Source of the DNA: Novosphingobium piscinae
GTDB taxonomy: Bacteria; Pseudomonadota; Alphaproteobacteria; Sphingomonadales; Sphingomonadaceae
Assembly (NCBI RefSeq): GCF_014230355.1
Contig: NZ_JACLAX010000007.1
Location: forward strand, 1-64,000
DNA: 64,000 bases
Direction of reading: 5' to 3'
Shown here: piece by piece, positions 35,256 through 44,997 of the stretch
Position numbering within the stretch: the first letter of the stretch is position 1
Layout: each line of letters begins with the position of its first letter
Program-made: the position numbers and the translations under genes
The notes under the pieces: generated by a model
The model's database searches: none
What the model saw: the letters and a program-made list of their open reading frames with translations, nothing else
Told to the model about the DNA's origin: nothing

Positions 35256-38200
35256 ATGTCTCTTCTGCCCGTTTCCGCCTCGGCCTTGCCGCGCGCCGCG
35301 CATGCAAGGCCCCCCGCCGCCGCAGACAGCGAGCCCAGTCGCCTGATCACGGCAGCTACCGCGCTCCTTCCCCTGCTGGTGCGGGGCGAGCGCATTGCCA
35401 CCGCGCGGTTGCGCCGGGTCATGGAGGAAGCCTTCGGCGGCAGCGATGCCGAGGGGCGCTGGAGCTGGAAGCTTGCCTATGAAGCCTGCGAAGCGGCCCA
35501 GGTCCTGTTCCTGCGCCGCTATGGCGCAGCCCTGCTGAGGCGGCCGGGCGGAGCACAGGCATTGCTCGCCGCCATCCAACGCTTGGCCGACCTGCTTCCG
35601 ACCCAGACCCGGCGATCGGAAGACGGACAGGCCTTTCAGCAGTTCTCCACGCCCCTGCCGCTGGGGCTAGTTGCCGCCGTCGCAGCCCGGATCACGCCCA
35701 GTGACCTGGTTCTCGAACCATCGGCAGGAACCGGCATGCTGGCGATCCTCGCCGAGATCATGGGCGCCCGTTTGCACCTTAACGAGCTGGCCGATGGCCG
35801 GGCTGACCTGTTGTCCGGACTGTTTGCGACCCTGCCGGTCACGCGCCACGACGCTGCCCAGATCGACGATTTTCTGGAGCTCGACCTGTCACCGAGCCTC
35901 GTGCTGATGAACCCGCCGTTCTCGGCAGCGGTCCACGTCAAGGGCCGGGTCCGCGATGCAGCCTTGCGCCACATGCGCTCGGCGTTTGCGCGGCTTGCCC
36001 CCGGCGGGCGGCTTGTCGCCATCACCGGCGCGAACTGCTCGCCCCATGATCCTGCCTGGCAGGACGCCTTTGCTGAACTCCAGCAGGCAGGCACTCTCGT
36101 CTTTACCGCCGCGATTGCCGGCAAGGTGTTCGCGCCCCACGGCACCGCGATTGCCACGCGCCTGACCGTGATCGACAAGCTGCCTGCTGCCGATCCGCTT
36201 GCTTTCCCTGAGCCGCGCGGGATGGCCCCGGACGTTGCCAGCCTGCTCGACTGGATCCTCGCCGACCTGTCGCCCCGGCCGGACTGCACGCCGTCTGTTC
36301 CCGTCCACATCGTCGGGCCCCAGGATGGACGCGCCACCGGGATGCAGCATGGCCGTCCTGCCGTGGTCGCGGTCCCGCTGAAGGGCAATGTCCCGTCGCT
36401 CGAAGGGATCGAGCTCGAGTATGAGACGCTCGAAAGCGCCCCAGCAGACACCGTCCAGCTGGGCGAGGCAATCTACGAGCCTTACACGCTCCAGTCGCTC
36501 CGCATCCCGGGCGCAGTTCCCCATCCGACGCCGCTGGTCCAGTCGGCGGCCATGGCCTCGGTAGCACCGCCGCCACCCAACTATCGTCCGCATGTCCCGG
36601 CGAGACTGGTCGCCGATGGCATGCTGTCTGACACACAGCTCGAATCAGTGATCTATGCCGGGGAAGCCCATGCCGGATTTCTGTCCGGAGCCTGGGCAGT
36701 GGATGCGACGTTCGATGTCCTGTCGGCCGCGAGCGAGGAGCAGGAGGGCGCCGTCCGATTCCGGCGGGGCTGGTTCCTTGGTGATGGCACCGGTGCCGGA
36801 AAAGGCCGCCAGGTCGCCGGGATCATCCTCGACAACTGGCTCAAGGGGCGCCGCCGCGCGTTATGGATTTCGGTGTCGGACCGGTTGCTGGAAGACGCGC
36901 AGCGCGACTGGTCGGCGCTGGGCCAGGAGCGCCTGCAGGTCACGCCGCTGTCGCGTTTCCGGCAGGGTAGCCAGATCCGCTTTGCCGAAGGCATCCTGTT
37001 TACGACCTATGCGACCCTCCGTTCGCAGGAACGCGAAGGCAAGGCCTCGCGCCTGGCGCAGATTGTCGAATGGCTCGGCTGCGATTTTGACGGGGTCATC
37101 GTGTTTGACGAAGCCCATGCCATGGCCAATGCCGCCGGCGGCAAGGGCAGTCGGGGCGAACAGACGCCCTCCCAGCAGGGCCGGGCGGGTCTGCGCCTCC
37201 AGCATGCCTTGCCCTCGGCACGAGTTGTCTATGTCTCGGCGACCGGGGCGACCACGGTCCAGAACCTGGCCTATGCCCAGCGGCTCGGACTGTGGAGCGG
37301 TGAAGACTTCCCGTTCGCGACGCGCGGCGAATTCGTGGCGGCGATCGAGAACGGCGGGGTCGCGGCAATGGAAGTGCTGGCCCGCGATCTCAAGGCGCTT
37401 GGGCTGTATGCCTCGCGTTCGCTGTCGTTCGACGGGGTCGAATATGACATGCTTGAACACGCGCTGACGGGCGAGCAGGTGCGGATCTACGATGCCTATG
37501 CCGCCGCCTTCCAGGTCATTCACAATCACCTCGATGCAGCCCTTGCTGCAGCCAACGTCACTTCGGTGACCGGTACGCTCAACGCCCAGGCCAGGTCCGC
37601 CGCCCGCTCGGCGTTCGAAAGCGCCAAGCAACGCTTCTTCAACCACCTGATCACCGCGATGCAGTGTCCGAGCGTCATTGCCGCGATCGAGCAGGACCTG
37701 GAGGCGGGACATGCCGCCGTCGTGCAGATCGTCTCGACCGGGGAAGCCCTGATGGAGCGGCGTCTGGCGGACATTCCGCCCGAGGAGTGGAACGACGTCC
37801 GCGTTGACATCACGCCTCGCGAATATGTTCTGTCGTACCTCGAGCACAGCTTCCCGGTGCAGTTGTTCGAGCCCTACAGCGATGAGGAGGGGAACCTGTC
37901 ATCGCGCCCGGTCTGGAAGGATGGGCAGCCGGTTCTCTGCCGCGAGGCGGTCGCACGCCGCCAGCAGATGATCGAGCATCTGGCCGCCTTGCCGCCGGTG
38001 CCTGCCGCGCTCGACCAGATCCTCCATCATTTTGGCACGGATGTGGTCGCCGAAGTGACCGGCCGCGCCCGGCGCATTGTCGCGCACTGCGATGGCAGCG
38101 GGCAGGTCCGCTTTGCCGTCGAGACCCGTCCCGCGTCCGCCAACCTCGCTGAGACCCAAGCCTTCATGGACGATGCCAAGCGGATCCTCATCTTCTCCGA

Positions 38201-39635
38201 CGCCGGAGGAACGGGGCGATCCTATCACGCCGACCTCGGAGCCCGGAACCGCCGGCTGCGGGTCCACTACCTGCTCGAGGCCGGGTGGAAGGCCGATAAC
38301 GCCATCCAGGGCTTCGGGCGGACCAACCGCACCAACCAGGCGCAGCCGCCCCGGTTTCGTCCAGTGACGACCGATGTGAAGGCGCAGAAGCGCTTTATCT
38401 CGACCATCGCCCGGCGGCTCGACAGCCTTGGCGCCATCACCCGCGGCCAGCGCCAGACGGGCGGGCAGAACATGTTCCGGCCCGAGGATAATCTCGAGTC
38501 GCACTATGCGCGCGACGCCCTGCGCCAGCTCTATGCCCTGATCGCCGCCGGCAAGGTTGAAGGCTGCAGTCTCCAGCAGTTCGAGCAGGCGACCGGGCTA
38601 TCGATCATTGAAGCCGAAGGCGGCGGGCTGCGCGACGAGCTTCCGCCGATCACGACCTTCCTCAACCGCATGCTGGCCCTGATGATTGCGCTGCAGGACA
38701 TTCTCTTCACCGCGTTCGAAGACCTGCTCTTCCGCCGAATCGAAGGCGCGATTGCCAGCGGCACTTATGAAATCGGCCTAGAGACCTTGCGCGCCGAGAG
38801 CTTCGCGCTGACCTCACGCCGGACCATCTATACCCATCCCGGCACCGGCGCCGTGACCGACCTGCTGACCATCGCCCGCAACGATCGCACCCGGACAGTC
38901 ACGCTGGATGAAGCACTTGAGCTTGCCGGACGCAACCAGGGACGGCTGCTCTTCAACCAGCGCTCGGGCCGCGCGGCGGTCGAGATGCCCGCGCGCAGCA
39001 TGATGCGCGATGACGGTTCGGTCGAAGCCCGCATTAGACTGGTGCGCCCGGGAGAGGCCAGCACGGTGCCGATCGAGGCCATGGCGGCAAGCCACTGGGA
39101 ACCTGCCGATGAAGCTCGGTTCAAAGCAGTCTGGACTGCCGAGCTCGGGGCGATACCCGAGTTTGAAACCAGCACCCTGCACATGGTCAGCGGTCTGTTG
39201 CTGCCGATCTGGAAGCAGCTGCCCGACGAAAGCACCCGGGTATACCGGCTCCAGACCGATGACGGGCAGCGCTTTGTCGGGCGCAAGGTCTCGCCAGCCT
39301 GGGTCGCCGCGATCATCGAGGAAGAGGCACCGGCACTCGCGTCCGATACCGCTTTCGCCATGCTGATGTCCGGAGAAGCGGCGTTGCAGCTGCGCGAAGG
39401 GCAGACCCTCCAGCAGGTCCGCGCCATGGGCACGCCGCGCATCGAGCTTGCGGGTTTCAGCGATCTGGCGCTCGACCGGCTGAAGGCGATCGGGCTGATA
39501 TCCGAAATCGTTTCGTGGAAACTGCGCCTGTTCGTGCCGACCGGCAGCGAAGGCCCCGCCATCCTCGCCCGGCTGCTCGATCGCTATCCTCTCGAGCGTA
39601 TCCTGCCCCGCCGCGAGAGCGCCAGGGTAGCCTGA
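35256..39635 (+). CDS. Methyltransferase-helicase fusion, strawberry notch family
   Basis: The 1459-residue protein joins two enzymes. Residues ~120-330 are a class I methyltransferase with LVLEPSAGTGMLAI (motif I, ~153) and VLMNPPFS (motif IV of adenine methylases, ~219). Residues ~500-1060 are a superfamily 2 helicase of strawberry notch type: GDGTGAGKGRQ (~509), VFDEAHAMANA (~618), VSATG, FSDAGGTGRSYHAD, and QGFGRTNRTNQ (~1018). The C-terminal ~350 residues belong to the same family. Such proteins are a hallmark of alphaproteobacterial plasmids and ICEs; protection or processing of the incoming DNA is inferred. The ATG at 35256 has CGGAG upstream. Confidence 0.9.
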   Translation: MSLLPVSASALPRAAHARPPAAADSEPSRLITAATALLPLLVRGERIATARLRRVMEEAFGGSDAEGRWSWKLAYEACEAAQVLFLRRYGAALLRRPGGAQALLAAIQRLADLLPTQTRRSEDGQAFQQFSTPLPLGLVAAVAARITPSDLVLEPSAGTGMLAILAEIMGARLHLNELADGRADLLSGLFATLPVTRHDAAQIDDFLELDLSPSLVLMNPPFSAAVHVKGRVRDAALRHMRSAFARLAPGGRLVAITGANCSPHDPAWQDAFAELQQAGTLVFTAAIAGKVFAPHGTAIATRLTVIDKLPAADPLAFPEPRGMAPDVASLLDWILADLSPRPDCTPSVPVHIVGPQDGRATGMQHGRPAVVAVPLKGNVPSLEGIELEYETLESAPADTVQLGEAIYEPYTLQSLRIPGAVPHPTPLVQSAAMASVAPPPPNYRPHVPARLVADGMLSDTQLESVIYAGEAHAGFLSGAWAVDATFDVLSAASEEQEGAVRFRRGWFLGDGTGAGKGRQVAGIILDNWLKGRRRALWISVSDRLLEDAQRDWSALGQERLQVTPLSRFRQGSQIRFAEGILFTTYATLRSQEREGKASRLAQIVEWLGCDFDGVIVFDEAHAMANAAGGKGSRGEQTPSQQGRAGLRLQHALPSARVVYVSATGATTVQNLAYAQRLGLWSGEDFPFATRGEFVAAIENGGVAAMEVLARDLKALGLYASRSLSFDGVEYDMLEHALTGEQVRIYDAYAAAFQVIHNHLDAALAAANVTSVTGTLNAQARSAARSAFESAKQRFFNHLITAMQCPSVIAAIEQDLEAGHAAVVQIVSTGEALMERRLADIPPEEWNDVRVDITPREYVLSYLEHSFPVQLFEPYSDEEGNLSSRPVWKDGQPVLCREAVARRQQMIEHLAALPPVPAALDQILHHFGTDVVAEVTGRARRIVAHCDGSGQVRFAVETRPASANLAETQAFMDDAKRILIFSDAGGTGRSYHADLGARNRRLRVHYLLEAGWKADNAIQGFGRTNRTNQAQPPRFRPVTTDVKAQKRFISTIARRLDSLGAITRGQRQTGGQNMFRPEDNLESHYARDALRQLYALIAAGKVEGCSLQQFEQATGLSIIEAEGGGLRDELPPITTFLNRMLALMIALQDILFTAFEDLLFRRIEGAIASGTYEIGLETLRAESFALTSRRTIYTHPGTGAVTDLLTIARNDRTRTVTLDEALELAGRNQGRLLFNQRSGRAAVEMPARSMMRDDGSVEARIRLVRPGEASTVPIEAMAASHWEPADEARFKAVWTAELGAIPEFETSTLHMVSGLLLPIWKQLPDESTRVYRLQTDDGQRFVGRKVSPAWVAAIIEEEAPALASDTAFAMLMSGEAALQLREGQTLQQVRAMGTPRIELAGFSDLALDRLKAIGLISEIVSWKLRLFVPTGSEGPAILARLLDRYPLERILPRRESARVA

Positions 39636-39710
39636 CCCCGCCGATTTGCCGGTTCCGGACCGCGCATCGCATCCTTACCCCTCTTCTTTGTTCGGCAGGA
39701 GCTTTGTCTC

Positions 39711-40748
39711 ATGAATGCCACCGAATTATCCCGCCGCCTTGGCCAGCAGGCCGAGGCGGTATGCCGCCGGTATCTGTCCAACGGGTGCAAGGAGGGGCGT
39801 TACTGGCTGGTCGGCAATGTCGACAACGCACCGGGGCGCAGTCTTTATGTCCGCCTGGTCGACGGCGAGAAAGGCCCAGCCGGTAAATGGACCGACGCTG
39901 CCACCGGCGACCATGGCGACCTACTCGACATTATCGCCCATTCGGTTGGAACCACCGGCATGCGGGAGACCCTTAGCGAAGCCCGCCGCTTTCTCTCCCT
40001 GCCGGAAACTCCAGTCTCTGTGCCGCGATCGCGTCCGTCCGGGCTCAGTTGCACCAGTTCAGGCCATCGGGACGCCGCCCTGCGGCTTTGGTCGGGCAGC
40101 CGTCTGATCACTGGTACGCTCGCGCAAGCCTACCTCCAGTCCCGAGGCATAGTGGCGGTTGCCGACCTCGCGGCGCTGCAGTTCCTGGCCGGCTGTCATT
40201 ACCGACCGTCCCGTGACGACCCACCGGGCACGCCGACGCGCTGGCCCGCCCTGATTGCTGCGGTCACCGACAATGCGGGCGGTATCACCGGTGTGCATCG
40301 CACCTGGCTCGACCCGTCCGGAAAGGACAAGGCACCCGTCGCTCATCCCAGAAAGACCATGGGGGCCATTCTCGGCCATGCCGTCCGCTTCGGCGTGCCT
40401 ACGGATCGCATGATTATCGGCGAAGGCATCGAGACCATGCTTTCCCTGCGCGCATGTCTGCCGGCCATGCCTCTCGCGGCCTGTACGTCGTCCGCGCACC
40501 TGGCAGCCTTCCTGTTCCCGGCAGGCGTGAACCGCCTCTATGTCGCCCGTGATCGCGACAAGGCCGGTGAGGCAGCTTTTGCCGCCATCGCCGAGCGCTG
40601 CGCCACGTCGGGCATCGAGGTGATCCCGCTCATGCCGATCCTAGGCGATTTCAACGATGACCTGCGGCAATGCTCCCGCGAAGCCATGGAGGCCAACCTT
40701 GCCCGGCAGCTCGGTAACGGGGACGAGGCCTTGCTCCGCAAGGCGTAA
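39711..40748 (+). CDS. Toprim domain protein (DUF7146-type primase-like)
   Basis: The 345-residue protein has a primase-like N-terminal region (ELSRRLGQQAEAVCRRYLSN, then RYWLVGNVDN and a GKWTDAATGDHGDLLDII block). The C-terminal toprim domain has IIGEGIETMLSL (glutamate ~238) and LYVARDRDKAG (DxD ~281), then GDFNDDLR. Toprim domains synthesise or cut phosphodiester bonds with Mg; here initiation of element DNA synthesis is plausible. The gene follows the strawberry notch gene by 75 bases, a standard pairing in these elements. Confidence 0.88.
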   Translation: MNATELSRRLGQQAEAVCRRYLSNGCKEGRYWLVGNVDNAPGRSLYVRLVDGEKGPAGKWTDAATGDHGDLLDIIAHSVGTTGMRETLSEARRFLSLPETPVSVPRSRPSGLSCTSSGHRDAALRLWSGSRLITGTLAQAYLQSRGIVAVADLAALQFLAGCHYRPSRDDPPGTPTRWPALIAAVTDNAGGITGVHRTWLDPSGKDKAPVAHPRKTMGAILGHAVRFGVPTDRMIIGEGIETMLSLRACLPAMPLAACTSSAHLAAFLFPAGVNRLYVARDRDKAGEAAFAAIAERCATSGIEVIPLMPILGDFNDDLRQCSREAMEANLARQLGNGDEALLRKA

Positions 40749-41082
40749 GGCCAGGAAGAGGAAGTGCCGGTCCGGGTGATCAGGCTGTCCTGTTCGCGCT
40801 TCTGCCTGTCATCTGCCGCCGGATCGTTCGGCCTTCCTTCCTGTGATGCGCGTCTGTGCCGGCCTGTCCGGCGGAGCAACGGCGCCGCCCCGGCTATTTT
40901 CCGTCGGCGGGCTCATGGCCCGCCTTTACATCGCGAAGCAAAATAGCTCGGGCTTTGCCGTCCTGCGCTGATCGCTGCGGCCGTCCGCTTCGCTCCCGGT
41001 GCGCCGCCGGTCTGGCCGTCACCAGAGGACGCGCGAAGGAAGGCCGGGAGAACGCCCGGCTCCGCTATCAGGAGCGCACCCC
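40749..41082. other. Gene-free leader before the DUF2493 gene
   Basis: No gene is recognised. A hairpin GCCGGG-agaacg-CCCGGC lies at 41043-41060, just ahead of the GGAG ribosome binding site of the DUF2493 gene. Similar hairpin-bearing, C-rich leaders precede several backbone genes of this element. Confidence 0.4.
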
Positions 41083-42012
41083 ATGCAAGACTATGACGAT
41101 CACGAACCCGAACACGCATCTTCCCCCACGGCGCACTTGCTCGAAGAACTCAGCCTCTATGGCTACCGCCCCTTCTCGGACGAGGCCGACCCCAGGCCGC
41201 TGCCCGAAGAGCGGATCGCGTCCGGTGCGATCGCCGACATGTTCGACGCCCTGATCGCCACCATGCTCGACACCCGTCTCGAGCCTGACCTTGAGGAACT
41301 GTGCTGGTCGACCGTCAACATCTTCCATCGCGCCACCGGCCGCGTGCAGCGCGAGCTTGATGACAACGAGGATGCCCAGCGCCGCAGCCAGGGGGAACAG
41401 GATGGCTCGGAGGTCCGCTCGGTCGAACTCGAACGCCTCCTGCGCGAAGGCCTGTCGCTGATCGAACGCCGCAATGCCCTGGAATTCATGCGCGAGGCTG
41501 CCGGTGACCAGTACGAACGCCACTTCCGCAAGCCCTGGACGCCGCGCACCGGATCACTCGTCCACCACAAGACCCTGACGGCCGCGATGATCGACAGCCG
41601 CGACTTCCTCGCCGCCAAGCGCAAGGCCGAGATCGAACCGCTGCTGCCAACCGGGACCCGCGTCGCTTTCACCGCCGGCCCCGACTACACCGACCACAAG
41701 CGGATCTGGGACGTGCTCGACCGGGTTCACGCCAAATATCCCGACATGGTCCTCTTCCACGGCGGCAACCCGACCGGCGGCGAACACATTGCGATGCTCT
41801 GGGCGCGCAACCGCAAGGTCCAGCATGTTGCCTTCCGGCCCGAGTGGGAACGCTACCGCAAAGCCGCCCCGTTCCGCCGCAACGATGCCATGCTCGAGGC
41901 CATGCCGAAGGCGGTGATTGCCTGCCCTGGCAACGGGATCAACGCCAACCTCGTCGACAAGGCGCGCAAGCTGGGGCTCAAGATCTGGAAGGTGGGCGCT
42001 GGCGGCAGCTGA
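41083..42012 (+). CDS. DUF2493 (SLOG-related) protein
   Basis: The 309-residue protein has an acidic helical N-terminal half (DLEELCWSTVNIFHRATGRV...). The C-terminal domain has the DUF2493 pattern: RVAFTAGPDYTDHKRIWDVLD, DMVLFHGGNPTGGEHIAMLWA, then VAFRPEWERYRKAAPFRRND and VIACPGNGINANLVDKAR. This is a Rossmann-like nucleotide-binding fold of the YspA/SLOG group, thought to bind a nucleotide or nucleotide derivative. The family is carried by many plasmids; its role is unknown. GGAG is ten bases before ATG. Confidence 0.88.
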   Translation: MQDYDDHEPEHASSPTAHLLEELSLYGYRPFSDEADPRPLPEERIASGAIADMFDALIATMLDTRLEPDLEELCWSTVNIFHRATGRVQRELDDNEDAQRRSQGEQDGSEVRSVELERLLREGLSLIERRNALEFMREAAGDQYERHFRKPWTPRTGSLVHHKTLTAAMIDSRDFLAAKRKAEIEPLLPTGTRVAFTAGPDYTDHKRIWDVLDRVHAKYPDMVLFHGGNPTGGEHIAMLWARNRKVQHVAFRPEWERYRKAAPFRRNDAMLEAMPKAVIACPGNGINANLVDKARKLGLKIWKVGAGGS

Positions 42013-42080
42013 CCGCCCATTTCGATAACGATCGCCAAGCCTGAAGTTCCTCGCCGCAATGTCCCTGCGGTCCAGGCCGC

Positions 42081-42800
42081 CTAACGAAAATTGATAGGTA
42101 TCTCGAATGTAAGCTGCGTATCCGCGATGCCGGCCGGAGCCTGTGGGAAAGGCGCCGCCTGGCGCACGGATCGAAGCGCGATCTTGTCGAGCTGGATCAG
42201 GCCGCTGGTTCGCGACACGGTAGCTTCGATCAATGCGCCGTCGGGTGAAAGCCGGAACCGGATCATGGCAGTTCCGCGCATGGTGACACCACGGGGCCGA
42301 TGCGCATCGATCTGTCGCCAAAGCGCCGCTCGGTAGAGCTCGAGAGCCGACGACATTTCGGCTGCACTCGGGTGCTCTGTTGTTGAGGCAAGAGCTAGGG
42401 CAGTTTTGGCAGGTTTCACGGATTCGGACGCCGAGGGGAGAGGGGCAGACGAGCCTGGTGCCGATGACGTTTCGGCACCTAGCGCTCTGGTCGGCGGACG
42501 TTTTGCTGGTTGTGGGAGGTGCGATGATGAAGCTGGTACAGTGGCGGGCGGCGGCTCTGCCTTTTCTTTTCGCACCCTCACAGGCGGTTTCGTTGCCAGT
42601 GTCACGACGGTTAGGGCCGCCCCCCGATCCTTGGTGCTATCGGGCCTAGAATCGAGGATGCTGGCAAGAGTTGCGGCCACAAGCAGATGCACGATTGTCG
42701 TCGCGCACAGGGCAAACAGGCGGGCACCCGTCAGGCAGTCAGGCAGGGCCATCGGCTGATGACCCTGCGATGCCCCATCTGGTTGCCCGCCTGTGTTCAT
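42081..42800 (-). CDS. tonB: TonB family protein
   Basis: The 239-residue protein has one membrane helix (~residues 27-48), a proline/alanine/serine spacer, and a C-terminal TonB domain with ALWRQIDAHRPRGVTMRGTAMI, ATVSRTSGLIQLDKIALRSV and AGIADTQLTFEIPINFR. TonB passes proton-motive energy to outer-membrane receptors. The start lies two bases after the receptor gene stop, so it is dedicated to that receptor. ExbB/ExbD are not encoded here and must come from elsewhere. Confidence 0.9.
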   Translation of the reverse strand: MNTGGQPDGASQGHQPMALPDCLTGARLFALCATTIVHLLVAATLASILDSRPDSTKDRGAALTVVTLATKPPVRVRKEKAEPPPATVPASSSHLPQPAKRPPTRALGAETSSAPGSSAPLPSASESVKPAKTALALASTTEHPSAAEMSSALELYRAALWRQIDAHRPRGVTMRGTAMIRFRLSPDGALIEATVSRTSGLIQLDKIALRSVRQAAPFPQAPAGIADTQLTFEIPINFR

Positions 42801-42802
42801 GC

Positions 42803-44953
42803 TCAGAAGCTGGCGCTGAGGCCGAAGTTTACCGAACGCCCACGACCGGGCACCGGCCGCAGCACGCCGGTCGCCTTGTAATCGCCCAGCGATACGCCGC
42901 CGAGCGGCAGGTTGTAGCCCTTGTCGAACAGGTTTTCCGCCTCGACGCTAAGCTTTACCGGCCCCAGGTTGTAAGCAAGGCGCAGGTTGACCAGGGCATA
43001 GGCGCTGGTGACCGGTTCGTTGCGGGTCGCGTCCACACGGGTTTTTTCTGCCACCCATTCCAGGTCGATGCCCGCTTCGATTGGCCCCTGGTGATGGTCG
43101 AGCGCGACCTTAACGTTCAAGGGCATCTGGTGGTAGAGCGGCGCATGATCCGAGAGGTTCTGGCCGCGCACCCAGGACAGGGACCCGCTTAGGCGCGTCC
43201 CGGCATCCTTGCCGCCATCCCAAAGCTCCACCTGACCAGACACGTCCACCCCGACAAATTCAGCCTTCTGGTTTGCGAACTGCAGTTGGACAAAAGGCAT
43301 CGGCAGGCCCGACATCGGGTGCGTCAGATTCTTCACGAACGCAGCGTCGATGTAGTCATTGACGTGGGTGTAATAAGGCGACAACCGAAGTGACCAGGCA
43401 TTGTCAGTTCCCTTGAACTCGATTGCGGCACTGACCGTATCGGCGCGTTCCGGCTTCAGGTTCAGATTGCCAACATAGCCGTTGCCATCGCCATACCAGC
43501 CGATCATCCGGCTCGCCATGGTCCCGCGCCCCCAGGTGTAGCGTTCGTAGATGTTGGGTGAGCGCGCCTTGTGCGCATAGCCAAGCTCGATCGCGACCCC
43601 TGAAGTGGGAGCATAGCTCAGCAGCGCGGATGCGCTCCAGTTGTTGTCGGTGCGCTTGTGTCCCACCGCGTTGAAAGCGTTCGCCGCCGTGGCATCCGCC
43701 ATGTTCATCATCGATGTGGAATAGGGCTGGACCTGCCCGGTATTCATGCGGACATGGTCAAGCCGCGCGCCGATCACGCTGGACAGCGTGTCGCTCCAGT
43801 GGGCCTCCCATTCGGCAAACCCGCCGATGCGGTCGCGCGTGCCGCCATTGATGTTCACGAAGGTGTTTGGCCCCATCATCATGTTGCCGGCTACCGGTGG
43901 CCAGTAGTCGTTCAGCCACTGGTGGTGGTATTCACCTCCGATGCGCAGCTTGTCACGCGCGGATACCGGCAGTTCGAGCTTGAGCGCGGTGCTGAAGGTA
44001 TGGACCTCGGTGATCATCGGCATGGCGCCGGGGAGCTTGTCCTCCAGGAAGTTCATCTCGTGGTCGGTATCGCGGTAATCAGCCGTGAACTTCACCGAGC
44101 CCCAGTCGAATTCTCCGTCATAACCGGCGTTGAGGAACCACGACTTGTTGGAGACCATGTCCATCGCCTGGTTGGCGAAGCCTTCATAGGGCGAAAAGTG
44201 GTAGCCACCCTTCAGCTTGAACAGCCCGGCATCGTTCTGAAACGCGAGGGCGAGGGCATGGTCGGTCTTGGCGTATTCGGTCGAGCGGACCCGCCCGAGA
44301 TCGCCACCGGCCTTGTATTGCTGTGCCTGGGTATAGGAGCCGGTGTAGGTTGCACTGAGGTTGGCATTGGCCACCGTCAGCAGCGCCGAGCCGCCAAAAC
44401 CATCGCCGTTGGAACGATAGAACGCGGAAACCTCACCAGTCACCAGCGTGGTGCCGTCGCTAGCGAAGCGGGGAGCTACGCTCTCGACCGAGATGATCCC
44501 GCCGATGTTGTCGCCGCCCATGCTGACCGGCGCCACGCCCGGCACGACCCGGATCGATTCGATCGTCTGCGGAACCGTATAGGACAGCGGCGAATTCATG
44601 TCGTTGGGGCAGGACAGATCGATCGGCGCGCCATCAACCGTAATGCGCAGTCGCTGCTCGGACAGACCGCGCAGAGCCGGCATCGAGGAGAACCCGCCGC
44701 CCGAATTGGCGCTGACACCGGGCAACTGGCGCAGCAGATCGCCGGTATCGCTTGTCGCGTTGTGGCGGCGCTTGATGTCCTCGCGTGTCAATTCTCGTCC
44801 TGTCACCGGAGCAGTGCCCACGCTATCGGCCGCATTTGCGGCATCTGCATCGACCGGGGGCAGTTGCGTGATTTCCTGTGCGTGCGCGGCAAGCGGCAGC
44901 AGGGTGGATGAGGCGGCGAGCAGAACGCGCAGCGAGACAATTTTCGAATTCAT
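42803..44953 (-). CDS. TonB-dependent outer-membrane receptor, probably for copper
   Basis: The 716-residue precursor has a signal peptide (LLAASSTLLPLAAHA), a plug domain (TSDTGDLLRQLPGVSANSGG, MPALRGLSEQRLRITVDGAP, then the VVPGVAPVSMGGDNIGG block), and a beta barrel ending in VNFGLSASF with terminal phenylalanine. Methionine clusters (NMMMGPN, TSMMNMADA, HPMSGLPMPF) and CPNDMNSP in the plug resemble copper receptors such as OprC/NosA, so copper uptake is inferred. SCO and PCuAC genes lie immediately upstream in the operon. Confidence 0.88.
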   Translation of the reverse strand: MNSKIVSLRVLLAASSTLLPLAAHAQEITQLPPVDADAANAADSVGTAPVTGRELTREDIKRRHNATSDTGDLLRQLPGVSANSGGGFSSMPALRGLSEQRLRITVDGAPIDLSCPNDMNSPLSYTVPQTIESIRVVPGVAPVSMGGDNIGGIISVESVAPRFASDGTTLVTGEVSAFYRSNGDGFGGSALLTVANANLSATYTGSYTQAQQYKAGGDLGRVRSTEYAKTDHALALAFQNDAGLFKLKGGYHFSPYEGFANQAMDMVSNKSWFLNAGYDGEFDWGSVKFTADYRDTDHEMNFLEDKLPGAMPMITEVHTFSTALKLELPVSARDKLRIGGEYHHQWLNDYWPPVAGNMMMGPNTFVNINGGTRDRIGGFAEWEAHWSDTLSSVIGARLDHVRMNTGQVQPYSTSMMNMADATAANAFNAVGHKRTDNNWSASALLSYAPTSGVAIELGYAHKARSPNIYERYTWGRGTMASRMIGWYGDGNGYVGNLNLKPERADTVSAAIEFKGTDNAWSLRLSPYYTHVNDYIDAAFVKNLTHPMSGLPMPFVQLQFANQKAEFVGVDVSGQVELWDGGKDAGTRLSGSLSWVRGQNLSDHAPLYHQMPLNVKVALDHHQGPIEAGIDLEWVAEKTRVDATRNEPVTSAYALVNLRLAYNLGPVKLSVEAENLFDKGYNLPLGGVSLGDYKATGVLRPVPGRGRSVNFGLSASF

Positions 44954-44997
44954 GGAATGCCTTTCCTGGAGTGATGCTTGAAAGTTCGAAGGTCGGT

